From contig NZ_SJKB01000017.1 in NCBI RefSeq assembly GCF_004331465.1, positions 62,001-126,000 of the forward strand: 64,000 nt of DNA, written 5' to 3'. Each line of letters opens with the position of its first letter. Position 1 is the stretch's first letter. A program made the position numbers and the translations under genes. Shown in pieces: positions 1 to 8,080 of this stretch. Source of the DNA: Kribbella pittospori (GTDB lineage: Bacteria > Actinomycetota > Actinomycetes > Propionibacteriales > Kribbellaceae). The notes below the pieces were generated by a model, which was not told the origin of the DNA, searched no databases, and saw nothing but the letters and a program-made list of their open reading frames with translations.

Positions 1-372
1 CCCAACAACACCAGCACCGACCCCAATACCGAGAGCCGCCGCGACGCCCACCCCGCCACTCTCCGCCGCGCCATCAGCTACATCGAAGTCAACCCCCACC
101 GCGACCTCACCATCGCCGACATCGCCACCGCCGCCGGCGTCACCAACCGCGCCATCCAACTAGCCTTCCGCCGCCACCTCGACACCACCCCGCTGGCCTA
201 CCTCCGCCAAGTCCGCCTGGCCCAAGCCCACGCCGATCTCCAGGCCGCGGACCCCACCCAAACCACCGTCACCGCCATCGCCGCCCACTGGGGCTTCCAC
301 CACCCCGGCCGCTTCGCCAACCAGTACCGCACCGCCTACGGCCAATCCCCCAGCACCACCCTCAACAGCTGA
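1..372 (+). CDS. AraC-family transcriptional regulator, C-terminal part (5' end outside window)
   Basis: The frame is open from base 1 to a TGA at 370-372, giving 123 residues. It contains the double helix-turn-helix of AraC/XylS proteins: a first helix pair around DLTIADIATAAGVTNRAIQLAF, then the conserved PLAYLRQVRLAQAHADL linker helix, then a second pair ending in WGFHHPGRFANQYRTAYGQSP. The last segment matches the family signature. Only the DNA-binding domain is visible, so the ligand and targets cannot be told. It runs toward the tmRNA gene, which lies on the opposite strand. Confidence 0.88.
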   Translation, partial: PNNTSTDPNTESRRDAHPATLRRAISYIEVNPHRDLTIADIATAAGVTNRAIQLAFRRHLDTTPLAYLRQVRLAQAHADLQAADPTQTTVTAIAAHWGFHHPGRFANQYRTAYGQSPSTTLNS

Positions 373-519
373 ACTGCGGTGGTGGGGTTCGTGGTTCATC
401 CCGAGGACTGAGTCGTGGATCTGGGCAGCAAATCGGCAACCAACTGAACACCTTTCCACGACTCGACGAGTCCGGGCACACGACGAACGCGGTTGCGTCG
501 GGGCTCACCCAGCACACGC

Positions 520-552
520 AAGAAGGCCGGTCCCGAGGGGACCGGCCTTCTT
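520..552 (-). terminator. Rho-independent type hairpin downstream of ssrA
   Basis: Perfect 15-bp inverted repeat (520-534 with 538-552) around a 3-nt loop. It lies 15 bases beyond the 3' end of the tmRNA gene. On the minus strand the stem ends in CCTTCTT rather than a long U run. The rest of the interval 373-566, between the AraC stop and ssrA, shows no other structure. Confidence 0.8.
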
Positions 553-566
553 GTAACTCTCAGGGG

Positions 567-940
567 TGGAGGTGGCGGGAATCGAACCCGCGTCCTTCGG
601 CGGTGTTTCAAGGCTTCTCCGGGCGCAGTCTGTTAGACGTTTTCTCAGCCCCAGCGCTCTCACAGACACGTCGCTGACAGGCTCAGTCACTGTTGATGTC
701 CCACACCAGCCCCGTGACCGGGCTAGTGCAGCAAGCTCCCTAAATGAGGCCAGGAGCCGGGGCGGGAGCATCCCCGGGCTGACCGCTTCTTTAAGTGCTC
801 AGGCCGTCAGGCGGCGAGAGCGAAGCTACTGCGCTGAGTATTGGCAGTTATTGGTTTCCAGAGATCGTTTACGAGATAACCCTGGATCCTCGGCCCGCTT
901 CCCTTGGAACAGACGTCCAAAGTCGAAACCGTTCACCCCC
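567..940 (-). ncRNA. ssrA: Transfer-messenger RNA (tmRNA)
   Basis: tmRNA rescues ribosomes stalled on broken mRNA together with SmpB, encoded 1.5 kb further on. The 5' end (940 downward) has the GGTTTCGACTTTGGACG signature found in tmRNAs. The 3' end carries a tRNA-like T arm, GGTTCGATTCCCGCC. The 5' GGGGGTG (940-934) pairs with CACCTCC (574-568) to form the 7-bp acceptor stem. The discriminator base is at 567 and CCA does not appear to be encoded. About 374 nt is normal for the family. Ends were placed by acceptor-stem pairing. Confidence 0.96.
807..845 (-). other. ssrA: tmRNA proteolysis-tag reading frame
   Basis: Inside ssrA the minus strand reads ANTQRSSFALAA followed by TGA (807-809). 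The tag starts at a GCC resume codon (845-843). The ALAA end is the ClpXP recognition tail seen in actinobacterial tags. The resume codon is inferred from the usual GCN codon and was not tested. Confidence 0.88.
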
Positions 941-1030
941 TGTTGAGTTGTCAAACTCCCACCGGTCCCGAAGGGCGGTGGAAGATCCACACTATCAAGT
1001 CCAACAGGCGACCCGCACCTGACATTCCCG

Positions 1031-1720
1031 TTACACACGGTCAGCGGCCGGCGACGCCTCGGGCGCGCGCAGGAAGATCACCGCCGCCCCCGCGACCATC
1101 AGCCCGGCCAGAGCGATCACCCATCCGGTGGTCCATCGGAGCAGCAACGCCCCCACAGCCGCACCAACCAGCATCGCAGCGATCGACCCCAGTCGGCGGT
1201 GAGGCTTCACGGAGCGTCCGTTGCCGAGCACGCTGTCGGCCGCCAGCCCCGTCAGTGTCAGCGTCAAAACCGTCGTCGTCATGTCCCGCGGCGCCACGTG
1301 CCGGACGGTCGCGTTCTGCAGCCCGAAGCAGGCAGCCAGCGCCACGATCAGCACGTACGACGTCCCGCCCGTCTCCTCGAGTACGCCGACGCCGACGAGC
1401 AACGCGCACAGCCACAACACGATCGCCTGCGCCCCGAACGCCGACGCCAGCCACCGCCGAGGCCGCGACTCCATCACCCGTGCCGCCCGCCCGCCGGCGA
1501 GGGACCCGAGCACGAACCCGAACACAGCCGCGATCGGCGGACCAAGCCGGAACCCGGACTCCGGCGACACCGCGAACCCGAGGAAGACGACGTTCCCGGT
1601 CATGTTCGCGACGAAGGTATGCCCGAGCTTCAGATAGCTGACCGCGTCGATCAACCCGGTGGCCGCGGTCAGGCCCAGGAACGCCGTGACCTCCCACCGC
1701 GCCCCGACAGGAACAGCCAT
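1031..1720 (-). CDS. DUF1275 (YoaK-family) membrane protein
   Basis: 229 residues, five to six hydrophobic segments. The N-terminal pattern TGLIDAVSYLKLGHTFVANMTGNVVFLG is characteristic of the DUF1275/YoaK family, as is FGLQNATVRHVAPRDMTTTVLTLTLTGL in the middle. The family is of unknown function and is probably a small-molecule transporter of the inner membrane. The gene stands alone between ssrA and a DUF1707 protein, all leftward. The gap to ssrA (941-1030) should contain the tmRNA promoter. Confidence 0.85.
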   Translation of the reverse strand: MAVPVGARWEVTAFLGLTAATGLIDAVSYLKLGHTFVANMTGNVVFLGFAVSPESGFRLGPPIAAVFGFVLGSLAGGRAARVMESRPRRWLASAFGAQAIVLWLCALLVGVGVLEETGGTSYVLIVALAACFGLQNATVRHVAPRDMTTTVLTLTLTGLAADSVLGNGRSVKPHRRLGSIAAMLVGAAVGALLLRWTTGWVIALAGLMVAGAAVIFLRAPEASPAADRV

Positions 1721-1739
1721 GCCTGCCAGGGTAGAGGCA

Positions 1740-2300
1740 CTACTTGATCAGACGCAGCGTGAACGGGTAGCGGAAGTTGCTACCGACCGCGGTGGCGAGG
1801 CCGCCGATCCCGGTCAGGACGAACCACAGGATGCCGAGGATCGGGAACAGGAATCCGGTGAAGCCCTCCGTCACCCCCGTCATGATCCCCAGCAGTGCGA
1901 ACGCCCCGAACGCGCTCAGCTGGAAGTTCAGCGCCTCCACCGCGTGCTTGCGGACGGCAGGGTTCCGCTGGCCCGAGGTCGCCACCACGATCGCCGGGCC
2001 GACGAAGAACGTCGGGTACCCGAGCCAGTGCGCGACGGTCCCCATCCCCCGGCCATCGCCGGAGTACTGCTGCACCGGCGCCGGCCTCGTGAAGGCGGCG
2101 GGTGCGTACGTCGGGACGGGCCGGGACACGAGTCCGTCGAAGGTGCTGTTGAGTTCGGCACGGGTGCGGGCCTTCAGAGCCAGCTCCAGCCGGGTGTCGA
2201 ACTCGGCGTGGTCCAGCCGGCCGTCGGCATACATTTCTTTCAGGATCTCGACGGCGCGGTCCCGTTGGGCCGGCGTCACCAGCAGGTCTGAAGTGGACAT
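1740..2300 (-). CDS. DUF1707 plus DUF4870 membrane protein
   Basis: 186 residues from the ATG at 2300. The reading frame is open 12 codons further upstream, but the DUF1707 domain begins directly after this ATG. Residues about 5-55 (LLVTPAQRDRAVEILKEMYA, then LDHAEFDTRL) form the DUF1707 domain. This is an actinobacterial helical module that often precedes membrane domains. The C-terminal half has three hydrophobic segments in the DUF4870 pattern, including RKHAVEALNFQLS. The function is unknown. It lies between smpB and the DUF1275 gene on the same strand. Confidence 0.82.
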   Translation of the reverse strand: MSTSDLLVTPAQRDRAVEILKEMYADGRLDHAEFDTRLELALKARTRAELNSTFDGLVSRPVPTYAPAAFTRPAPVQQYSGDGRGMGTVAHWLGYPTFFVGPAIVVATSGQRNPAVRKHAVEALNFQLSAFGAFALLGIMTGVTEGFTGFLFPILGILWFVLTGIGGLATAVGSNFRYPFTLRLIK

Positions 2301-2427
2301 GCATCCACTCTGCGCGCCGGAGGCCGTCCGCCCCATCGGGAGCAGCCCCCAGCCACCCCTGAGCCGACCCCAGGCAGCCCTCAGCCCTGCCGCCCTGGCT
2401 CCTCAGCCCGGCCGCCCCCGGGCCTCA

Positions 2428-2907
2428 TCAGTCGCGGCGGCGGGTGCGCTCCGAGAGGGCGCGCCGGGCCTCGCGGTCGGCCTGGCGCTCGGCCAGCGCG
2501 TGCCGCTTGTCGTAGTCCTTCTTGCCTCGCCCGGTGGCGAGCTCGACCTTGGCGTACCCGTCCTTGAAGTACAGCGACAGCGGGATCAGCGAGACGCCCT
2601 GCTGCTCGACGGCCCGGATCAGCTTCTGCACCTCGTCCTTGTGCAGCAGCAGCTTGCGGGTCCGGCGCGGCTCGTGGTTGGTCCAGGTGCCGTGCTTGTA
2701 CTCCGGGATGTGCATCCCCTGCAGCCACAACTCGTGACCGCGGACGGCGGCGAACGCGTCGACGAGGGAGGCCCGGCCTTGCCGCAGGGACTTCACCTCG
2801 GTCCCGGTCAGCACCAGCCCGGCCTCCACCACGTCCTCGATGTGGTAGTCGTATCGCGCCTTCCGGTTCTGCGCGATCGGCTTCTGCCGGCCGGTCTGTT
2901 TCACCAT
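2428..2907 (-). CDS. smpB: SsrA-binding protein SmpB
   Basis: 159 residues, full length for SmpB. The OB-fold core is easy to recognise: IAQNRKARYDYHIED, then GLVLTGTEVKSLRQGRASL and HIPEYKHGTW. The basic C-terminal tail (GRGKKDYDKRHALAERQ and on) normally enters the empty decoding site of the ribosome. It binds tmRNA, whose gene lies 1.5 kb downstream. It is the last gene of the leftward ftsE-ftsX-M23-smpB series, starting 21 bp after the peptidase stop, so co-transcription is likely. Confidence 0.97.
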   Translation of the reverse strand: MVKQTGRQKPIAQNRKARYDYHIEDVVEAGLVLTGTEVKSLRQGRASLVDAFAAVRGHELWLQGMHIPEYKHGTWTNHEPRRTRKLLLHKDEVQKLIRAVEQQGVSLIPLSLYFKDGYAKVELATGRGKKDYDKRHALAERQADREARRALSERTRRRD

Positions 2908-2928
2908 CCGACCAGTATCTCAGACCGT

Positions 2929-4356
2929 CTACAGCCACTTCATGGGATTAACCACGCGACCGTCCTGGTAGACCATGAAGTGCAGGTGGCAGCCGGTGGA
3001 GTAGCCCGTGGTCCCGGCGTACCCGATGATCTCGCCCTTGCTGACGTGCTCGCCGACGCGCGCCTTGTACCGCGACAGGTGGTTGTAGACCGTCGTGATG
3101 GAGCTCCCGTCGATCACTCCATGCGAGACGAACAGCCGGTTTCCGTAACCACCGTTGTAGTACTTGTCCGTCACTCGCCCGCTCGCCGCAGCGCGGATCG
3201 GCGTACCGCAGGGGGCGCGGAAGTCCGTGCCGTCGTGCAGCTTCCAGTAGTGCAGGACGGGGTGGAACCGCATTCCGTACGGCGATGTGATGTAGCTGCT
3301 GACCGGATAGCTCAGCCCGCCGCCTCCGGGGTCGTCCGGAATGTTCCGCGGCGGCCGGCCTTCCTTGCGAGCCTTCTCCCGCTCGGCCTTCTCCCGGGCC
3401 GCCTTCTTGCGGGCGGCCGCGGCCTTCTCGGCCTTCGCACGGGCGATCAGGATCTGCTCGACCCGGCTGCGCTCGGCGACGAGAGCGTTGTACTGCGCCT
3501 GTTCGGTGTTCTTCTCGCGCTCCGCCGCCTTGAACGCGACGAGCTTCACCTGGGCGACCGCTGCGGCCTCAGCCTTGTCGGCCGCGACCTGCTTGGTCAG
3601 CGCGGTGACCTGCTTGACCGTCCGGGCAGCTTCGGCCCGCGCCGCGGCCGCAGTCTTCTCGGCCAGGGCGACCTTGGCCCGCTTGTTCGCGAGCTGCGCC
3701 TGCGCGTTGTTCAGATTCGTGATCGCGTTGCCCTGGATGCCGAACACGTTCCGCTGCACCTGCATCCCGGTGGCGATGTCGGCCGGCGACGCACCACGCA
3801 GCGCGATCGTCAGCCCGACCAGGCCGGTCTGCTGCTGGTACGCGGATCTGACCGCGCGACCGGCCAGGGCCCGCTTCTCGATGATCTGCTGCTCGCCCGC
3901 CTCGACGTCGGCCACCGCCGACGTCAGCGCCTGCTCGGCGGCCTGGAGCTTGCTCGCGGCAACCACATCGGCGGCCTTCGCGGCCGCCAGCTGGCCTTGT
4001 GCGGCGGCGTACTTGACCTGGACGACCGTGTACTTCGCCTCGGCCTGGTTGTACGCGGCAACGGATTTGCCGAGCTGGTCGGACGCCTCGGCGAGATCGG
4101 CCTTCTGCGCACCGATCTGCGAGTCGAGTTGCTTCTTCTTGGCGGCTGGATCGGGCGGGTCCGCCTGGGCAGACGGAACCGCCGCCAGGACTCCGGCGGA
4201 CAGGGACAGGACAAGGCAGCAGGCGGCAACGACCGTCTGCCGTCCCGGCGGTCTGCTACGTGATCGCTGGTACGGCGTGGCGGTGGTGCCGGTGCTGTCG
4301 TCTCGCTTGATGCTCCCCCGCTCACGCGGGTTCGCACCGGGGAAGTGCGGGACCAC
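2929..4356 (-). CDS. Secreted coiled-coil M23 peptidase (EnvC/NlpD-like)
   Basis: 475 residues. A hydrophobic signal segment (about 42-65, ending SAQA) follows a basic N-terminus. Next comes a long Ala/Lys/Glu-rich coiled coil (about 70-330), then a LytM/M23 domain. The zinc motif is intact: HDGTD at about 374-378 and HLH at about 457-459. It should cut peptidoglycan cross-links outside the membrane. It lies 66 bp downstream of ftsX, so it is a good candidate for the hydrolase controlled by FtsEX, as EnvC and PcsB are in other bacteria; that role is inferred. The 40 residues before the signal are long, and a later start is possible. Confidence 0.9.
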   Translation of the reverse strand: MVPHFPGANPRERGSIKRDDSTGTTATPYQRSRSRPPGRQTVVAACCLVLSLSAGVLAAVPSAQADPPDPAAKKKQLDSQIGAQKADLAEASDQLGKSVAAYNQAEAKYTVVQVKYAAAQGQLAAAKAADVVAASKLQAAEQALTSAVADVEAGEQQIIEKRALAGRAVRSAYQQQTGLVGLTIALRGASPADIATGMQVQRNVFGIQGNAITNLNNAQAQLANKRAKVALAEKTAAAARAEAARTVKQVTALTKQVAADKAEAAAVAQVKLVAFKAAEREKNTEQAQYNALVAERSRVEQILIARAKAEKAAAARKKAAREKAEREKARKEGRPPRNIPDDPGGGGLSYPVSSYITSPYGMRFHPVLHYWKLHDGTDFRAPCGTPIRAAASGRVTDKYYNGGYGNRLFVSHGVIDGSSITTVYNHLSRYKARVGEHVSKGEIIGYAGTTGYSTGCHLHFMVYQDGRVVNPMKWL

Positions 4357-4422
4357 AGGTCGACCCCTTGCTCTGGGTTGAGTTGTCGTGCGGTGCTGCT
4401 ATTGCACGATAAGTCACCCGGG

Positions 4423-5334
4423 TCAGACTTTGAGGTATTTCCGGGTTGTCAGGAATGTCGGGACGACGGCGAGGATCAGTCCGACCACCACCATGATCAG
4501 CGTCGCCCGGAAGGTTTCCGCGGCGCCGACCCATTGCCAGACCCGGAATGTCTCCTCGGCCCGTTGCATCACGACGACGTACACGAAGACCCACAAGGTG
4601 CCGCAGGCAAGGACTGCGCCGATCAAGGCGGCCAGCACCGCCTCCAGCAGGAACGGCAGCTGGATATAGAAGTTCGACGCGCCGACCAGGCGCATGATGC
4701 CGATCTCCCGTCTCCGGGCGTACGCCGCCAATCGGATCGTGTTCGAGATCTGCATCAACGCGGCGACCAGCAGCAGTCCGGCGGCGACCAGAGCGCCGAC
4801 TTGCAACCCGTTGAGTGCCTTGAACAACGGATCGAGGTACTGCCTGAGGTCCTGGACCGTATCGACGCCGGGTAGGCCGCTGACCGCGCTGACCAGGTTC
4901 TGATAGCGCTGTGGATCCTTCAGTTTGACCCGGAAGGACTCCTGCATCTGGTCCTCGGTGACCGTGCTGACGATCGGCGAGTCCTTGTACAGCTTCTTGA
5001 ACGACTCGAACGCTTCCTTCTTCGACTCGCCGAACACGCCGTCCGGTGCGGTGTCCGGGTTCGACTCGATCACCTGGCGGATCCGGTTCTTCTGCTCCTG
5101 GGTCACCTCGGCGCCGGCGCAGCCACGGCCGCCGGAGTCCTTGGTGCACATGAAGACCGAGATCTGGATCTTGTCGTACCAGTTCCCCTTCATCAGGTCG
5201 ACCTGCTCGCGGGCGAGCAGCGCGCTGCCGAACAGCGACAGCGAGACCCAGATGGTGACGACGACCGCGATCGTCATCGAGAGGTTCCGCTTCAGACCGA
5301 TACCGAGGTCGGAGAGGATGTAGTTCAAGCGCAT
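4423..5334 (-). CDS. ftsX: Cell-division protein FtsX
   Basis: 303 residues. One membrane segment lies near residues 20-41, followed by an extracellular domain (about 42-185) and three C-terminal membrane segments, the standard FtsX layout. Conserved pieces include YARRREIGIMRLVGAS before the third segment and the terminal TTRKYLKV. FtsX is the membrane part of FtsEX, an ABC-type complex that does not transport but activates peptidoglycan hydrolases at the septum. The ftsE stop lies 33 bp upstream, and the M23 peptidase follows. Confidence 0.96.
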   Translation of the reverse strand: MRLNYILSDLGIGLKRNLSMTIAVVVTIWVSLSLFGSALLAREQVDLMKGNWYDKIQISVFMCTKDSGGRGCAGAEVTQEQKNRIRQVIESNPDTAPDGVFGESKKEAFESFKKLYKDSPIVSTVTEDQMQESFRVKLKDPQRYQNLVSAVSGLPGVDTVQDLRQYLDPLFKALNGLQVGALVAAGLLLVAALMQISNTIRLAAYARRREIGIMRLVGASNFYIQLPFLLEAVLAALIGAVLACGTLWVFVYVVVMQRAEETFRVWQWVGAAETFRATLIMVVVGLILAVVPTFLTTRKYLKV

Positions 5335-5367
5335 TCTTCAGTCAGTCCCTGTACTCAGGCAGCGGTC

Positions 5368-6057
5368 TCAGTGCTGGTAGCCGTAGACGCCGCGCGACTC
5401 GTCACGGACGACATGACCGTTCTCCAGCTCGATCACGCGCTTGCGCATCTGGTCGACGATCGACACGTCATGGGTGGCCATCACGACCGTGGTCCCGGTC
5501 CGGTTGATCCGGTCGAGCAGCTTCATGATGCCCACCGACGTACCGGGGTCGAGGTTTCCGGTCGGCTCGTCGGCGATCAGGATCATCGGCCGGTTCACGA
5601 ACGCGCGGGCGATCGCGACCCGCTGCTGCTCACCGCCGGACAGCTCGTCGGGGAGCCGGTCCTCCTTGCCGTCCAGACCGACCAGCTCGAGCACCTCGGG
5701 GACCGTCTTGCGGATGTGCGACCGGGGCTTGCCGATCACCTGCAGCGCGAACGCGACGTTCTCCGCGACGGTCTTGTTCGGCAGCAGCCGGAAGTCCTGG
5801 AAGACGGTGCCGATCTGACGGCGCATCTGCGGGATCCGCCAGCTGGCCAGCCGGTTCAGGTCCTTGCCGGCCACCATGATGTGACCGCGGGTCGTCCGAT
5901 GCTCACGCAGGACCAGACGAAGGAACGTCGACTTGCCGGACCCGGAGGTGCCGACCAGGAAGACGAACTCGCCTTTCTCGATCTCGACGTTGACGTTCAG
6001 CAGAGCGGCCTTGGACTGGCCCTCGTACGTCTTGGACACATTCTCGAAGCGGATCAC
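5368..6057 (-). CDS. ftsE: Cell-division ATP-binding protein FtsE
   Basis: 229 residues from a GTG at 6057 (VIRFENVSKTY), the usual FtsE N-terminus and length. The frame is open a further 91 codons, but that stretch consists of non-coding repeats. Walker A is GTSGSGKST (36-44), the Q-loop Gln is residue 87, the signature is LSGGEQQR (139-146), Walker B is ILIADEP (159-165) and the H-loop His is 196. FtsE powers FtsX to switch on septal hydrolases. It is the first gene of the leftward ftsE-ftsX-M23-smpB run. Confidence 0.96.
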   Translation of the reverse strand: MIRFENVSKTYEGQSKAALLNVNVEIEKGEFVFLVGTSGSGKSTFLRLVLREHRTTRGHIMVAGKDLNRLASWRIPQMRRQIGTVFQDFRLLPNKTVAENVAFALQVIGKPRSHIRKTVPEVLELVGLDGKEDRLPDELSGGEQQRVAIARAFVNRPMILIADEPTGNLDPGTSVGIMKLLDRINRTGTTVVMATHDVSIVDQMRKRVIELENGHVVRDESRGVYGYQH

Positions 6058-6161
6058 GGGTCTATCCGGCCGTGGTCGGGAACAGGGAGCGACGCAACGG
6101 TAACCACCAACGCACCGTACGCCACCGGAGCGGCCGTCGATCAGTGTAGGTGGTCCCGGGC

Positions 6162-6209
6162 GTGCCGCCGACCAGGCGTGCCGCTCCGAACGCGTGCGTC
6201 CGATAGACG
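6162..6209. repeat. 48-bp direct repeat, copy 1, upstream of ftsE
   Basis: The sequence 6162-6209 recurs at 6269-6316 with 46 of 48 bases identical. The 3' part of this copy, extended to 6212, forms a perfect hairpin: GTGCGTC (6194-6200) pairs with GACGCAC (6206-6212) across a 5-nt loop. The repeats occupy the gene-free region 6058-6356 between ftsE and the next gene, together with a purine-only tract. Confidence 0.9.
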
Positions 6210-6268
6210 CACACTCCTCCCAGCAGTTCCTGAGAAGAAAAGAACAAAAGAAGAGAAGAGAAGGAATG

Positions 6269-6316
6269 GTGCCGCCGACCAGGCGTGCCGGTCCGAACGG
6301 GTGCGTCCGATAGACG
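6269..6316. repeat. 48-bp direct repeat, copy 2, upstream of ftsE
   Basis: Second copy, 107 bp away from the first. The two differences fall in the middle and in the hairpin-forming part, so only a 4-bp stem remains here (CGTC with GACG). A tract made almost only of A and G (6232-6268) lies between the copies. It could be a leader or regulatory duplication for ftsE; no function can be read from it. Confidence 0.9.
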
Positions 6317-6356
6317 GTGTACGACGTCAATCGTTGTACTGCGGCGAGCCGAACTC

Positions 6357-6521
6357 TCAGGCGGGAGCCGGTGACGCGCCGTTGCCGTTGTCGGGGCGTG
6401 CACCCGCGATGCGGGCCACTCCCGGTTCGGGTTTCCGGCCGGCCTTGCGCGCGGCCTCCACGTGCAGGCGGGCCAACTCGACGGCCTGACGGGAGACCCT
6501 CACGGTCTTCTTCTCAGCCAT
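6357..6521 (-). CDS. Small basic hypothetical protein (54 aa)
   Basis: 54 residues beginning MAEKKTVRVSRQAVELARLH. It has a basic amphipathic helix (about 5-32) and a polar Pro/Ala/Gly tail. Its ATG overlaps the stop of the upstream 126-aa membrane-protein gene by 8 bp, so the two are probably translated together. That coupling is the main reason to accept such a short frame. No family recognised. Confidence 0.6.
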   Translation of the reverse strand: MAEKKTVRVSRQAVELARLHVEAARKAGRKPEPGVARIAGARPDNGNGASPAPA

Positions 6522-6894
6522 GCTCCTCGTCTCCCTCGACGACCTCGATATCAGCATCCGCAATATCAGCGTACGCGGCCGGGCCGACCCGGTCGATCGC
6601 TACGGACGCGGTCAGCGCGGCGACCAGGTCGTAGTCCTCGGCCTGTAACAGCTCCGACCGCATCAGTGAGCGCAGTGTCACGACGCCGGCCTCCGTGCCC
6701 GACTCGTCGCCCTCGAGGATCTGCTCGACCGCCCACCGGACCATCCGCATCGTCTCCTCGCGGTGCCGCCAGACATCTAGCTCACGATCCGACTTCCGGG
6801 TCAGGTAGGACCCCAGGAACACACCGAGGAGCGCCAGCAGCGGGCTCAGCACGGTCATCACCACACCCACGACCGAGATCCAGGTCGGAATCAT
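6514..6894 (-). CDS. Hypothetical single-pass membrane protein (126 aa)
   Basis: 126 residues from the ATG at 6894. One N-terminal membrane segment (about 6-31) is followed by a cytosolic charged region (RKSDRELDVWRHREETMRMVRWAVEQIL) and an acidic tail. The layout resembles small membrane-anchored helical proteins, but I recognise no family. It is divergent from the PfkB kinase, with 139 bp between the start codons, and overlaps the 54-aa gene downstream. Confidence 0.7.
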   Translation of the reverse strand: MIPTWISVVGVVMTVLSPLLALLGVFLGSYLTRKSDRELDVWRHREETMRMVRWAVEQILEGDESGTEAGVVTLRSLMRSELLQAEDYDLVAALTASVAIDRVGPAAYADIADADIEVVEGDEEHG

Positions 6895-7033
6895 GGACAC
6901 GCCCCGCCACTCACAAACGTCCTCCCAAACCCGTGGTGATGACCGGTCGATGATGCTACGAAGGAGCATTCCACCCGGCACCGACAGAACCGCCGCCAAC
7001 CAACGACCAAGGATGACAAGGAGCAGTGTCACC

Positions 7034-8080
7034 GTGACCGAACCCGACGCGTACGACGTGTTCGTGCAAGGCACGGTGTTCCTCGACATCGTGCTCACCG
7101 GCCTGGAGTCCACGCCGACCACCGGGACCGAGATCTTCGCCGAGGGCATGGGCTCCTGCCCGGGCGGGGTGGCGAACTTCGCCATCGCGGCCGCCCGCCT
7201 CGGCCTGAAGAGCGGTCTCGCGGCCGTCTTCGGCGACGACGTGTACGCCGACTTCTGCTGGCGGACCCTGGCCGACCAGGAGGGCGTGGACCTGTCCCAC
7301 TCCCGCCGGATCGGCCACTGGCACTCCCCGGTCACCGTCTCGATGTCCATCGACCGGGACCGCGCGATGGTCACCCACGCCCACGAGGCCCCGGGCGACC
7401 CGAGCAAACTGGTCGGCCCGGGCCTGAACACCCGGTCCGCGATCGTGCCGGTCGCCGACGAACTGCCCGGCTGGACCGTCGAGGCACGAGAGTCCGGAGC
7501 GCTGCTGTTCGGCGACGTCGGCTGGGACCCGACCGACGAGTGGTCCCCCGCAGTACTCGACGTACTGGAGGGTTTCCACGCGTTCACCCCGAACGCGGGT
7601 GAGGCGATGGCCTACACCCGCACCGACACGCCGAAGGCCGCGCTGCACAAGTTGGCCGATCGGGTCCCGCTCGCGGTGGTCACCAACGGTGCGGACGGCG
7701 TACTCGCGATCGACTCCGCGACCGGCGAGGAGGAGCAGGTCCCCGCACTACCGGTCCGGTCCTACGACCCGACCGGTGCGGGCGACGTCTTCCTGGCGTC
7801 ACTGGTCCTCGGCACCCTCCGCGGCTGGCCGCTGGCCCACCGCCTCGCCTTCGGCAACCTGTGCGCGGGCCTGTCGGTCCAGCACTTCGGCGGGTCGCTG
7901 GCGGCCCCCGGCTGGGGCGACATCATCGACTGGGTCCGCGACCACAGCCGGCACCGTCCCGGAGGGGTCGACCCCGACATCCTGAAGCACTACACCTTCA
8001 TCGGCGACGTCCTCCCAGAAGGCCCGGTCCCGATCGTCCGCCGAGCGTCGGCCACCATCGCCCGCCTGTCCGACGCCTGA
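7034..8080 (+). CDS. PfkB-family carbohydrate kinase
   Basis: 348 residues. The start is taken as the GTG at 7034, with AAGGAG at 7018-7023 as ribosome site; an ATG at 7013 is the alternative. The N-terminal glycine pattern CPGGVANFAIAAARLGL and the C-terminal DPTGAGDVFLASLV (catalytic Asp and anion hole) are the two PfkB signatures. It should phosphorylate a sugar or nucleoside with ATP; the substrate cannot be told. The next gene converges on it and its open frame runs 282 bp into this one. Confidence 0.88.
   Translation: MTEPDAYDVFVQGTVFLDIVLTGLESTPTTGTEIFAEGMGSCPGGVANFAIAAARLGLKSGLAAVFGDDVYADFCWRTLADQEGVDLSHSRRIGHWHSPVTVSMSIDRDRAMVTHAHEAPGDPSKLVGPGLNTRSAIVPVADELPGWTVEARESGALLFGDVGWDPTDEWSPAVLDVLEGFHAFTPNAGEAMAYTRTDTPKAALHKLADRVPLAVVTNGADGVLAIDSATGEEEQVPALPVRSYDPTGAGDVFLASLVLGTLRGWPLAHRLAFGNLCAGLSVQHFGGSLAAPGWGDIIDWVRDHSRHRPGGVDPDILKHYTFIGDVLPEGPVPIVRRASATIARLSDA

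Noticed and set aside
1777..4263. Rightward 828-codon open frame
   Set aside because: It lies wholly antisense to the DUF1707, smpB and M23 genes, which have clear families; GC-rich third positions keep the opposite strand open. Its translation is Leu/Arg/Val-rich without domains.
6058..6330. FtsE with a 91-residue N-terminal extension
   Set aside because: The extension is encoded by the two 48-bp repeats and a purine tract and has no protein character. The GTG at 6057 gives the standard FtsE start.
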